DNA from: a virus
Length of the DNA: 64,000 bases
Direction: 5' to 3' (one strand)
IMG/VR virus record: IMGVR_UViG_3300046507_000506
Span: 1 to 64,000 of that record
Shown piece after piece: positions 50,244-58,522 of the stretch (position 1 is its first letter; each line of letters begins with the position of its first letter). Position numbers and translations under genes: made by a program. Under the pieces are notes generated by a model. That model did not search any database, was not told the origin of the DNA, and worked only from the letters and a program-made list of their open reading frames with translations.

Positions 50244-50295
50244 TTGACGTCTATATTTACGTACCTATAATCACGGACATAGACATGTCTATGTC
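50244..50295 (+). promoter_or_regulatory. Strong early promoter with 20-base operator
   Basis: TTGACG (50244-50249), 16-base spacer, TATAAT (50266-50271, perfect). A perfect 20-base palindrome GACATAGACATGTCTATGTC (50276-50295) covers the start point; a compressed copy (ATTGACGTCTAT) overlaps the -35, and a half site lies at 50189. This fits a lambda PR-like promoter shut by the CI-type repressor. The remaining bases 49961-50243 hold no gene I can support. Confidence 0.75.
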
Positions 50296-50331
50296 TATCA
50301 ACCGGCAGCACTTACCGATTAGGGGACGCAG

Positions 50332-50472
50332 ATGAAGACGTTCGCAGTGACGATAACGACGCAGGAAGGTGCGAAGCACCAGTACACCGCTATCAGTTCG
50401 CACAGTTTCGATGTGTGGGATGCAGCCATCACCACGTTTGGCCTGTGCAAGGTCAAGGTCACCCTTCAGTAA
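50332..50472 (+). CDS. Small hypothetical protein
   Basis: 46 residues, ATG 50332 behind GGGGACGCAG. Beta-rich (FAVTITTQEGAKHQYTAISS) with WDAAITTFGLCKVKVTL. First gene of the early rightward operon; the fold may be a small SSB- or ferredoxin-like unit, but no family is recognised. Confidence 0.5.
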   Translation: MKTFAVTITTQEGAKHQYTAISSHSFDVWDAAITTFGLCKVKVTLQ

Positions 50473-50515
50473 GTACGCCTAACCCCTTCCACGCAACCAC
50501 CACGCGAGACACCAA

Positions 50516-51862
50516 ATGACGAACATGAGCGACGTTTCCGAAGTCATCGATACCGTTGAATCAGCGGAGGGTGCAAAAGACCTCGTATCGCGCACGCTGG
50601 CTCTTGTTGAGGCACCGGAACCCCTCAAAATCAAGCCGTTTCTCGACAAGCCGACGGTCACGAGTGATGGCGAAATCATCGCCAATATCAAGCCGATCCA
50701 GTACCCGGTGCGCGATCTGCACATTGCAGCGCTGCACCACTACCTCGACGGTGCACAGTTCGCCGTGACGACGGCCGAGGGCATGAGCGAGGCCAAGCAG
50801 GTTGCCGCGCGCCTTTCCAAGCTGAAAACAGCGATGAAGGATGCCTACACCACATGGAACGGCCCGATTCTCGAAATGACGGCGGACGCGCGCAGCAAGC
50901 GCGATCACATCATTGCCGAGGTCGATCTGATCCTCGCGCCGATCAAGGAACAGATCGACACGCAGGCGGCGATTGAGGCTGAAGTGCGTACCCGCAAGGC
51001 GCGTGAAGAAAGCGAGCGCGTAGCAGCGCACACGGCCGCCCTCAAGGTGCTTGAGGACATGCCGGGCAAGTATCTGTCGGAGCCGTCGGAAACCATTGCG
51101 AAAGTCGTCACGGAGATTTCCTCGTTTGACTACCTCTCGCGCCGTGACTGGCAGGAATACCTGCCCGCTGCAACGGACGCGATCCGCGCCGCTATCGCCA
51201 CGCTCGAACAGCACCTGACCAACGCCATGGCGCGCGAAGAACTGGCGCGCATTCAGGCCACGCAGGCCGCCGCCGATCAGGAGCGCCTTGAGCGCGAGCA
51301 GGCAGCAGAGCGCGAGCGTGAACGCATCGCCGGTCTGCGCGAGCGCATCCATAACATCGAGCTTGCGCCCACGACGGTTGTCGGTGCAACGAGCGAGGCC
51401 ATTCAGAAGAAGCTGGCGCGCCTCGAACAAACCGAGCCGTCCTCGTTTGAGGAAATGGCATCCGAAGCGACCGCCGCCATCGAGAACGTGCGCAACGTGC
51501 TGCAAACGATGCTCGACGGCGCGCTGAAGGCAGAGGCCGCACAACGGCAGGCCGACACTGATGCGGCCGAACTCGCGGCGTTCCGCGCCGCTGCCGCACG
51601 TCAGCAGCAGGAGCAGCAGGAAGCGGCCGACCGCGCCGCGAACGAGGCCCGGCAGGCGGCAGAAGCCGAGCAGCGCGAAAAGCAGGAACAGGCTGAGCGC
51701 GAGCAGCGTGAGAGAGACGAAGTCGCGCGCATCGCACGCGAACGCGCCCAAGCCGTTGCAGAAATCCTGCGCGACCTGCTCGTTGAAGCGCGCCCGCACG
51801 TTCCGGCCGGTGACCTCGCCGAGCGCATCGACGTCGCAATTGCAGCCGCCCAAGGGGAGTAA
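50516..51862 (+). CDS. Coiled-coil recombination-operon protein (DUF1351-like)
   Basis: 448 residues. After an N-terminal domain with YPVRDLHIAALHHYLDGAQF, the sequence becomes long charged helices (EEMASEATAAIENVRNVLQT, EREQAAERERERIAGLRERI, EQREKQEQAEREQRERDEVA). Similar large coiled-coil proteins precede ERF/RecT and YqaJ genes in many phages; their role is unclear. The A+Q+E-rich end has the strongest coil signal. Confidence 0.6.
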   Translation: MTNMSDVSEVIDTVESAEGAKDLVSRTLALVEAPEPLKIKPFLDKPTVTSDGEIIANIKPIQYPVRDLHIAALHHYLDGAQFAVTTAEGMSEAKQVAARLSKLKTAMKDAYTTWNGPILEMTADARSKRDHIIAEVDLILAPIKEQIDTQAAIEAEVRTRKAREESERVAAHTAALKVLEDMPGKYLSEPSETIAKVVTEISSFDYLSRRDWQEYLPAATDAIRAAIATLEQHLTNAMAREELARIQATQAAADQERLEREQAAERERERIAGLRERIHNIELAPTTVVGATSEAIQKKLARLEQTEPSSFEEMASEATAAIENVRNVLQTMLDGALKAEAAQRQADTDAAELAAFRAAAARQQQEQQEAADRAANEARQAAEAEQREKQEQAEREQRERDEVARIARERAQAVAEILRDLLVEARPHVPAGDLAERIDVAIAAAQGE

Positions 51863-51868
51863 GACGCC

Positions 51869-52630
51869 ATGAACGCACCACTTCAATTAACGCCTGAACA
51901 AGCTTTCCCGTCGCTCGAAGTGAACCTGATCCCGCTGCCGGACGGTCACATGGGCGAGTTCTTTGGTGCGCTCGCTGCCGCTCAGGGCGCATTCGATCAT
52001 ATCGAGAAAAGCAAGCATGTGATGATCCGCCCGCGTGACGCAAGCAAGGCCGCCTACTCATTCAAGTATGCGGACCTCGCTGAAATCCGCAGCAAGACTA
52101 CGCCCGCGCTGGCCGCCAATAAACTCGCGCTCACGCAACTCGTGACGAACAAGCCGCGCGAGGTCGGCGGCATCATGATCCGCACGATTCTCGGTCACGC
52201 AAGCGGCGCGCGCATGGAGGCCGTGCTTGACCTCCCCAAGACAAATGGCGACGTCAAGGATTTGGGCGCGTATATCACCTATCTGCGCCGTTATGTCGTT
52301 GGGCCGATGCTTGGCATCGCGGCCGATGATGACCTTGATGAGGATGGCGAGCCGCCTGCCGGTTCGTCACCAATGGGCTACTCGGCGGAACCGTCCACGC
52401 TGCGCAATCCGGCACCGTCGAACCCGGCTGAAACGCCCCTGCTGCGCGACGCGAAAAGCATCAAGGAACTGACGACGGCGTTCAACAAGTTTTCGCCGGA
52501 AAACAAAGACCGTTTCCGCGCGCAGTATGAACGCCTGCTCGAAGCGCTTGACGTCCCGCCCCCTACCGCTGCTGCCGCCAAGGGTGCGACACCGGCCGCC
52601 GCCGCTGCAAAGCCCAAGGATGACCTGTGA
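51869..52630 (+). CDS. erf: ERF-type single-strand annealing protein
   Basis: 253 residues. FFGALAAAQGAFDHIEKSKH, then AAYSFKYADLAEIRSKTTPA and NKLALTQLVTNK, GGIMIRTILGHASG and KDLGAYITYLRRYVVGPMLG give the ERF family core: YADLAEI and GAYITYLRRY motifs. Anneals single strands during phage recombination. C-terminal 80 residues are a flexible linker plus short helix. Overlaps the exonuclease by 4 bases. Confidence 0.8.
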   Translation: MNAPLQLTPEQAFPSLEVNLIPLPDGHMGEFFGALAAAQGAFDHIEKSKHVMIRPRDASKAAYSFKYADLAEIRSKTTPALAANKLALTQLVTNKPREVGGIMIRTILGHASGARMEAVLDLPKTNGDVKDLGAYITYLRRYVVGPMLGIAADDDLDEDGEPPAGSSPMGYSAEPSTLRNPAPSNPAETPLLRDAKSIKELTTAFNKFSPENKDRFRAQYERLLEALDVPPPTAAAAKGATPAAAAAKPKDDL

Positions 52631-53352
52631 TCGTCGTTGACTGCGATCAGGGCACGCCCGAATGGCACGCTGCGCGTGCTGGCGTCATCACCGCCAGCAT
52701 GTTCAGCACCGCCCGCAAGTACAAGGCGGGCGGCGAAATGTCGGAAACCGCCAAAAACTACGCGTTCAAGCTTGCCATCGAGCGGATCAGCGGCGTGCCG
52801 CTCGATGAGTGCCATCAAACGTGGCAGATGACGCGTGGCCAACGGCTCGAACCTGAAGCCCGCGATCACCACATGGCTGATATTGGCCGCCGCGTCAAAC
52901 AGGTCGGGCTCGTGCTCAGTGATGACCGGAAGTTCGGCGCGAGCGCGGACGGCGCGATTGACGGTGACCCGCAAGGGCCGGGCGGTGCCGAATACAAGTG
53001 TCTCGTGAGCCCGCTCGAACTGCGCAAGGTCTACACCGAGAACGACTACATGAAGTTCTACGATCAGGTGATGGGCGGCCTGTGGCTCACCGGCAAAAAC
53101 TGGTGGGACTTTTGTGTGTACTGCCCCGCCATGCGCAACGTGAACAAGCATTTCAGGCGCTGGCGCATCCGGCGCGATGACGACTATATCGACGCCATGT
53201 CGCTCGACCTCGTTGCATTCGACAACCTGGTCGAGAGCTACCGCGCCACGCTGATGATCGAAGCCGATCCGGCAGTAATGGAGGCCGCTGCTGCAACGCT
53301 CGACCCGCTTTCGCGCGCCCTTCTGATACCACCTGGTATCAGTGTTATGTGA
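52627..53352 (+). CDS. YqaJ-type recombination exonuclease
   Basis: 241 residues from GTG 52627, overlapping the ERF stop. [20 protein letters not shown] is the YqaJ start; [22 protein letters not shown] carries catalytic Asp and the ExK motif. Lambda-exonuclease relative that resects ends for the annealing protein. Its last codons include the TGATACCA palindrome (53323-53342). Confidence 0.8.
   Translation: MIVVDCDQGTPEWHAARAGVITASMFSTARKYKAGGEMSETAKNYAFKLAIERISGVPLDECHQTWQMTRGQRLEPEARDHHMADIGRRVKQVGLVLSDDRKFGASADGAIDGDPQGPGGAEYKCLVSPLELRKVYTENDYMKFYDQVMGGLWLTGKNWWDFCVYCPAMRNVNKHFRRWRIRRDDDYIDAMSLDLVAFDNLVESYRATLMIEADPAVMEAAAATLDPLSRALLIPPGISVM
53323..53342. promoter_or_regulatory. TGATACCA palindrome upstream of rdgC
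   Basis: CTGATACCA, two bases, TGGTATCAG: 9-base arms, perfect. It is within the end of the exonuclease gene, 45 bases before rdgC, and repeats the sites ahead of parA. Confidence 0.6.
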
Positions 53353-53386
53353 CCTTGTAACACAACATAAAAACAGGATATTTCAC

Positions 53387-54508
53387 ATGTGGTTTCGTAA
53401 TCTCACCCTCTACTCGTTTGACAGCATCCCGACGCTGGAAAGCCTGAATGCCGCGCTCATGACGCGCCGCTATACGCCGTGCACGGACATAGAGCAGTCC
53501 TCAGCCGGGTTCGTGCCGCCGCGCGGCGACGATGCCCTGCTCGTGCTGCCGGTCGATACCCAGTGGCAGATTGCGCTGTGCATCGAGCAGAAGGTGCTGC
53601 CCGGCTCTGTCGTGCGCGACGAAACCGAACGGCGCGCGGCCGAAGTCGAGCGCTTGCAGGGTTTCAAGCCCGGCCGCAAGCAGCGCCGCGAAATCAAGGA
53701 TGAGGCAACCGACATGCTGCTCGCGCAGGCATTCAGCAGGCGCAAGACGGTGCGCGGCTGGATCGACACGCGCCGCGCGATTCTCGCCATCGATACCGCC
53801 TCGACCACGACCGCCGATCTGTTCGTGGCGAACCTGCTGCGCGCCATCGAGGCCAATATCGGCCTGCGCCCGCTCAAAACCGTGCTGAGTCCGGTTGACG
53901 TAATGACGGCATGGGTTGGCGAGAGCGACGCGCCTGACGGCTTCACGATTGACAGCGACGCGACGTTCTCAGGCTCCAATCGCGGCGTCGTGAAGTACTC
54001 GAACACCGCCCTTGAGGGTGCGGACGTGGCAAGCCAGATTGAAGCCGGAAAGCGCGTGACGCGCCTCGCAATGACTTGGGGTGACAAAGTCTCGTTCGTG
54101 TTTTCGTCTGACCTCGTGATCCGCCGCGTGAACCCGCTCGACGTGCTCAAGGAAAAGCCGGAAGACGGCAAGCTGTCGGCCGCTGCCGATTTCCTGCTGA
54201 TGGCCGAATGCCTCGCCGCGCTCGTGCAGGCGCTCGTTGCCTCGCTTGATGGCATCGCGCCGGTGTCCGACCTCGCCGACGAGGAGCCTGCCGCCCCTAC
54301 CCTGCCCGCCGACGGCGACGACCTGCTGCCGCAGGCCCGCGATATCGTCATCAAGAATGAGCGCGCGTCTATCTCGCTCGTGCAGCGGCACCTGCGCATT
54401 GGCTACAACCGCGCTGCCGCCCTGCTCGAAGCCCTGGAGGCCGCTGGCGTGGTAAGCGAAATGAAATCCAATGGCTCGCGTGACGTTCTCGCAGGAGCGC
54501 AAGCATGA
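53387..54508 (+). CDS. rdgC: RdgC fused to an FtsK gamma-like DNA-binding domain
   Basis: 374 residues from ATG 53387. [60 protein letters not shown] and [20 protein letters not shown] are RdgC family blocks. RdgC is a ring-shaped DNA binder that limits RecA, usually about 300 residues. Here residues about 310-372 add [20 protein letters not shown] then [26 protein letters not shown], the winged-helix gamma domain normally at the end of FtsK/SpoIIIE. It is joined by an Ala/Pro/Asp linker. The fusion is not one I know. Confidence 0.75.
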   Translation: MWFRNLTLYSFDSIPTLESLNAALMTRRYTPCTDIEQSSAGFVPPRGDDALLVLPVDTQWQIALCIEQKVLPGSVVRDETERRAAEVERLQGFKPGRKQRREIKDEATDMLLAQAFSRRKTVRGWIDTRRAILAIDTASTTTADLFVANLLRAIEANIGLRPLKTVLSPVDVMTAWVGESDAPDGFTIDSDATFSGSNRGVVKYSNTALEGADVASQIEAGKRVTRLAMTWGDKVSFVFSSDLVIRRVNPLDVLKEKPEDGKLSAAADFLLMAECLAALVQALVASLDGIAPVSDLADEEPAAPTLPADGDDLLPQARDIVIKNERASISLVQRHLRIGYNRAAALLEALEAAGVVSEMKSNGSRDVLAGAQA

Positions 54509-55404
54509 CGAACCTCGTGAGCCTGAAGAAGATCGCCGAGGACAAGACGCAGACGGCCATCGGCATCAAGAAAATGACCGATTACATGCTCGACCCCCGC
54601 GCGATCAGCATCAAGCCGAATTTCAACGCGCGCGACATGGTCAACATGAGCCGTCGCACGCGGGAGCACGTCGATAGCATCAAGGCGGCCGTTCGCGCCG
54701 GTGAGACAATGCCGCCGCTCGACGTGCGCATCGAGGGCGACAAGATCTACGTGGTGGAGGGTCACTGCCGCCTCGTCGCCTACCTCGAACTGATCGCCGA
54801 GGGCGTGGAAATCATGCTCGTGGCGGTGCGCCAGTTCAACGGCAACGATGAGGACGCGGATTTTCACGTGCTCAACAGCGCGAGCCAGTTGCACCTGACC
54901 CGGCTCGAACAGGGCCGCAAGTACAAGGGCCGCGTCAGCCTGGGATGGACGGTCGCACAGATTGCCGAGCGCGCGCGCAAGTCGCCGAGCTACGTCGAGC
55001 AAAACCTGATGCTAGCGAACGCGGATTCGGACGTTCAGCGCCTGCTCGAAGACGAGACGGTATCGGCGAAAGTCGCGCTTACCGCAATTCGCAAGCACGG
55101 CGCGAAGGCCGGTGCCTACCTGCAAAGCATTGTGGATGGCACTGACGGCAAGGTCACGCCGAGCAAGATCGGCCCTACCCTCTCGCCGAAACTCGCCGCG
55201 CGCGCGGCCGATTCGATGGCCGGTTTGTTCGGCAATTTTCAGCCTTCCCGCCTGGAGGCGATTCGCGTCGCGGAGCCGGACGAGGTCATTTCCCTGCGCG
55301 CCGCCGACCTGCAAGCGCTGCTCGCGGTGTACGACGCACACCTCGCGAAAGCCGCCCGCAAGGCCGGAAACAACGCCGTCGGGGCCGCCGCCGATGCCTC
55401 GTAA
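54505..55404 (+). CDS. ParB-like partition or regulatory protein
   Basis: 299 residues, overlapping the rdgC stop. [20 protein letters not shown] then [11 protein letters not shown] matches the ParB/Srx N-terminal fold (EGHCR corresponds to the ParB GxRR box). [26 protein letters not shown] is the ParB-type helix-turn-helix, followed by a helical dimer domain. It lies in the recombination operon, upstream of parA, not after it. It could load on TGATACCA sites. Confidence 0.7.
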   Translation: MTNLVSLKKIAEDKTQTAIGIKKMTDYMLDPRAISIKPNFNARDMVNMSRRTREHVDSIKAAVRAGETMPPLDVRIEGDKIYVVEGHCRLVAYLELIAEGVEIMLVAVRQFNGNDEDADFHVLNSASQLHLTRLEQGRKYKGRVSLGWTVAQIAERARKSPSYVEQNLMLANADSDVQRLLEDETVSAKVALTAIRKHGAKAGAYLQSIVDGTDGKVTPSKIGPTLSPKLAARAADSMAGLFGNFQPSRLEAIRVAEPDEVISLRAADLQALLAVYDAHLAKAARKAGNNAVGAAADAS

Positions 55405-55633
55405 CGGATGCTTTGACCGCCCGCAAGGGCGGCCATCCTACTTCGCACAGGATGGCTATATCGAAGTTTCGCAGCCATTCGGACACGTCATCCGAACGCC
55501 GAAATGGGTTGTCGTGGAGGACACCGTCATGTCAAAAGACTGCCGCCACAGTGCCCTGAAAGTCGATCCGGCCTGCGAAGGCTGCAAGCACAATCAACGC
55601 GGCATGGCCGCTCCGACCGAGGAGACGCAATGA
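55394..55633 (+). CDS. Small cysteine-containing protein
   Basis: 79 residues from ATG 55394, overlapping the ParB-like stop by 11 bases. VSQPFGHVIRTPKWVVVEDT then CRHSALKVDPACEGCKHNQR supplies a Cys/His module. Unknown function; the motif CEGCKHN recurs in short phage proteins. Confidence 0.5.
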   Translation: MPRNGCFDRPQGRPSYFAQDGYIEVSQPFGHVIRTPKWVVVEDTVMSKDCRHSALKVDPACEGCKHNQRGMAAPTEETQ

Positions 55634-55848
55634 AAAATCTGATTCGAGAGCTTCCCGTCACGATGCTCGCGTGCGCCGGTGCACTCGCCCTGCTTATGCT
55701 TCAGGCTACGCTCGACGCGCCGCGCAGCGCGCCGGAATGCCGCGCCAGCGGACCCGCCGACCCCGCCCGGACGGCCCTTTACAAGGCGTCGCACCGCCCT
55801 GAGTGTGACAGCGCCCGACCCCGCCTAACCGCGCAGCATCCCGTATAA
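55630..55848 (+). CDS. Small exported or membrane protein
   Basis: 72 residues from ATG 55630, overlapping the previous TGA. A signal-like hydrophobic segment (LPVTMLACAGALALLMLQAT) then a Cys/Pro/Arg-rich tail. Could be a membrane anchor. Low certainty about the tail. Confidence 0.45.
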   Translation: MKNLIRELPVTMLACAGALALLMLQATLDAPRSAPECRASGPADPARTALYKASHRPECDSARPRLTAQHPV

Positions 55849-56451
55849 GCTCACCCTGATTGACTTGGTTGCGTGTGACTGATACCAGTTGGTATCAGTC
55901 ACACCGCACAAAACCATTCCCCATCCTATCGCCCCACACTTCCCCGCGCACCGCGCGGCTAATACCAGTTGGTATTAGTCCCATAACGTATTTTCTGTTC
56001 TGTTTTTGTCTTTTCTGACTTGGCCTTGCCTGTTTTGGCCTGATCTTCCCACCTCAAGTCATGCAATTTCAAGTTTGAACACACAAAATAACGTATTTCC
56101 GCTTCACACCGTGTCTTTTCTAGTAAAACCGGTTCAAACATGGCATGTACACGTTAGCCAACACCCAAAATGAACGGAAAACAGTAAATCTGTTGCTTTT
56201 CGACTCAGTTTTATGGATTTACGTTTGGCTTCGTTGGCCCTAGACAGAGTTTTGAACGGAAAAGAACAGAGAACGTCCGAGAACCCTTGCGCGGCGGGAC
56301 TGGTATCAGTTGGTATCAATCACACTAGGCCCAGTCTTACATGAGGTGTCCCGGTATGGCTCTGTGCCTTGTGGCCTGAGGTGTTCCGGCTTGTCCGAAT
56401 ATAAGGAAGTAAATACACTGCGCGACATACCAAACCAACAGAGGTCGCGTC
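55849..56451. promoter_or_regulatory. parA upstream region with centromere-like palindromes
   Basis: About 600 bases, AT-rich, no gene I can support. GTGTGACTGATACCA / TGGTATCAGTCACAC (55873-55904) is a perfect palindrome with 15-base arms and a 2-base centre. CTAATACCA / TGGTATTAG (55959-55978) has 9-base arms. CTGGTATCAGTTGGTATCAATCAC from 56300 repeats the right half twice directly. Likely parS or parA operator. Confidence 0.6.
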
Positions 56452-57111
56452 ATGTCTATTACTGTCGTAGCTCACACGAAGGGAGGCGTGAGCAAAACAA
56501 CGACCGCCGTCAACCTCGCCGTCATGCTCATGTCGGCCGGGCGCGACGTTCTCCTCGTGGACAGCGACACCGGGCAATCAGCCCGACGCTTCGCCAGCAA
56601 GCGCGCGAAAGCGCCCGGCCTGCCGTTTGTCGAGTGCGTTGCGCTGTTCGATAACGAGGGTGACTATCACCGCCAACTCGCCGCGCTCGCCGCTCGCCAT
56701 GATGAGGTCATTGTGGACGTTGGCGGGGAAGGGCAGGGCGCGCGTGAAATCCGCCTTGCCCTCACCGTCGCCAATCGCGTCCTGACGCCGTGTCGCCCGT
56801 CGCCCGCTGACATTCAGCGACTGGACATGATGCACGGCATGATCGAACTGGCACGCGACCTGAATCCGGGCCTCGACGCAATGCTTTTCCCGGTTCAGGC
56901 GTCAACGAACGCCAAAGCCACGGACGTAGACGTTTTCTATGAGAAAGCCGTCGAATTTCCACAGTTTCGCCTGCTCGATGCCGTCGTGTGCATGCGCGAT
57001 GCCTACAAGCCGTGGGCTGACACCGGCGAGGCGGTTTTCGAGCAGGTCAAGCTGGATAAAAAGGCGATGGCCGAAATGACCAAACTCTACAAAGAGGTAT
57101 TCAATGGCTGA
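56452..57111 (+). CDS. parA: ParA-type partition ATPase
   Basis: 219 residues. VVAHTKGGVSKTTTAVNLAV is a deviant Walker A with KGGVSKTT where KGGVGKTT is usual. VLLVDSDTGQSARRFA is the A'/switch segment and VIVDVGGEGQGAREIRL Walker B. Short ParA without an HTH extension (type Ib size), so operon control should rest on a partner. Its C-terminus overlaps the next gene by 8 bases. Confidence 0.8.
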   Translation: MSITVVAHTKGGVSKTTTAVNLAVMLMSAGRDVLLVDSDTGQSARRFASKRAKAPGLPFVECVALFDNEGDYHRQLAALAARHDEVIVDVGGEGQGAREIRLALTVANRVLTPCRPSPADIQRLDMMHGMIELARDLNPGLDAMLFPVQASTNAKATDVDVFYEKAVEFPQFRLLDAVVCMRDAYKPWADTGEAVFEQVKLDKKAMAEMTKLYKEVFNG

Positions 57112-57646
57112 ACTCTCCGAGAAGGAACAGCGGCAGGCGGCAGCCCGCGAGGCCGCCCGCGAAAAGCGGATTCGTGAGTTTGCTGCCGGGGCTGATGCCC
57201 GCCCGGCATCGGCCGCGCCGGGTATCACGCCCGCACCGGCCGCCCCGCCCATTGCCGAGCCCACGACCCCGACTGACCTGCAAACGGCCGTTGAGAGCCC
57301 CGCAGAGGCCGCCGCCGCGCCCGATGAGGTGCAGACCGCCACCAATGCGCCGCAGGCGGCTGAGGAGGCCGCCAGCGAGCCCGTCGCGACCGCGACCGAT
57401 TCCGAGGCACCGGCCGCCGCAACGAAGCCCGCCAGCAAGGTTAGAAAGGGCAAGGACGCCGGATTGCCGTGGGAGCACGCCCACCCAAGGGTAGAGGTGA
57501 ACTTTTCGACCAAGCTCTCTGAAGAACAGCACATGAAGCTGACCTGGCTTGTCCAGAACATGACCGGCCGCCAGTCAATCCAGAAGCTCGTACACGAGGG
57601 CATCGACATGATGCTCGACAAGCGCATCAAGGAGGTTCTCAAATGA
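57104..57646 (+). CDS. ParA partner, RHH-like C-terminus, copy 1
   Basis: 180 residues. The first 120 are Ala/Pro/Thr-rich and disordered (PAAPPIAEPTTPTDLQTAVE), with a basic start. The C-terminal 60 (LPWEHAHPRVEVNFSTKLSE, EQHMKLTWLVQNMTGRQSIQ, KLVHEGIDMM) have the strand-helix-helix pattern of a ribbon-helix-helix centromere binder. Related to the next protein. Position directly after parA fits a ParG-like role. Confidence 0.6.
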   Translation: MAELSEKEQRQAAAREAAREKRIREFAAGADARPASAAPGITPAPAAPPIAEPTTPTDLQTAVESPAEAAAAPDEVQTATNAPQAAEEAASEPVATATDSEAPAAATKPASKVRKGKDAGLPWEHAHPRVEVNFSTKLSEEQHMKLTWLVQNMTGRQSIQKLVHEGIDMMLDKRIKEVLK

Positions 57647-57984
57647 AATACGCGCTCAAGCCCGGTTTCGCATTTCAGCCCGGTGACCTCGTGCCGGTGG
57701 AGGAGGGCACGGCGCGCCCGGCCGCGCTCACGATGGTTGCGCAGAAGGGCGAGCCTGAGCAGGGCAAGCTCGACCTGAAGGCCAAGCCGCGCAGGCCGTG
57801 GGAGGATGCTCACCCGAAAGTCACCGTGCCGTTTAATCTGCGGCCCAAGCAGGAGCTTCACGCCAAGCTCAAATGGCTCGCAGAACGGATGCCTGCCACG
57901 TCCATGCAGAAGATCGCCATGCAGGGCATCGAGGCCGAAGTAGACCGCCTGCTTAAAATCTACGACAAGCCCGACCGCGACTAA
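57643..57984 (+). CDS. ParA partner, RHH-like C-terminus, copy 2
   Basis: 113 residues, overlapping copy 1 by 4 bases. RRPWEDAHPKVTVPFNLRPK, QELHAKLKWLAERMPATSMQ and KIAMQGIEAEVDRLLKIYDK align with copy 1 across the whole C-terminal domain. A short N-terminus replaces the long disordered one. Tandem duplication with divergence is inferred. Confidence 0.6.
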   Translation: MKYALKPGFAFQPGDLVPVEEGTARPAALTMVAQKGEPEQGKLDLKAKPRRPWEDAHPKVTVPFNLRPKQELHAKLKWLAERMPATSMQKIAMQGIEAEVDRLLKIYDKPDRD

Positions 57985-58000
57985 GATAGATACGTCTATC
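57985..58000. promoter_or_regulatory. ATAGAC operator after the par operon
   Basis: GATAGATACGTCTATC is one mismatch from the palindrome. It starts at the stop codon of the last par gene, just before a terminator and the origin. Confidence 0.5.
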
Positions 58001-58004
58001 GCCG

Positions 58005-58036
58005 AGCCCGACACTCGCAAGAGGTCGGGCTTTTTG
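58005..58036 (+). terminator. Intrinsic terminator of the par operon
   Basis: AGCCCGAC (58005-58012), loop, GTCGGGCT (58024-58031), then TTTTT. Eight-pair stem and U-run. Confidence 0.75.
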
Positions 58037-58160
58037 CTTTTCAGGGTTGGAAATCTCTCAAAAAAACAACAAGGGGTTGTTGGTGTTTTTTAAAAGACAA
58101 CACCTTTAAAAACCTTTAGCCAGGCGAGAGCCTTATCTGGCTTGGCTTTGCCGGGAGATA

Positions 58161-58485
58161 GGTAACCTTTCCGGGTTACTCAGGTAACCATTCCGGGTGA
58201 GGTTTTTGACGCTCAGGTAACCGTTTAGGGTTTGAAGTTACCGTATCGGGTAGACCCATCAAAACCCTCGAAAAACACGCCTAAGTAACTGATTTTAAAC
58301 GATATATATGCGTCTATATCCTCATTCAGGTAACTATATCGGGTTGCTCAGGTAACGAAATCGGGTTCCCGGCCTCGCGGACCTCGCTTGAGGTAACCAA
58401 ATCGGGTTTCAGGTAACCAAACCGGGTTTCCTTTGTGCGGCTCACCCTCTAAAGTAACCTTGCAAGTGTTGCGCATGGTTACTTT
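58161..58485. repeat. Origin region: iterons and Rep operator
   Basis: Direct repeats with consensus GGTAACCAAATCGGGTT at 58161, 58183, 58216, 58236 (variant), 58329, 58351, 58392 and 58412, plus a degraded copy near 58284; spacings 20-22 bases inside pairs. Next to rep, AAAGTAACC (58451-58459) and GGTTACTTT (58477-58485) form an inverted repeat, the usual Rep autoregulation site. An AT-rich stretch with AAAAAACAACAAGGGG lies just left (58058-58120), and an ATAGAC-like site (58305-58318) lies among the iterons. Confidence 0.85.
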
Positions 58486-58522
58486 GCGGCGTACGATACC
58501 GCCGAATGAAGGAGGGCATCCA

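Noticed and set aside
50561-51886. 441-residue leftward open frame
   Set aside because: Antisense shadow of the coiled-coil protein at 50516; the forward frame has operon overlaps and recognisable composition.
58161-58430. Regular 17-22 base repeats as a CRISPR array
   Set aside because: Units are too short and nearly contiguous, and lie directly before a Rep_3 gene; they are iterons.
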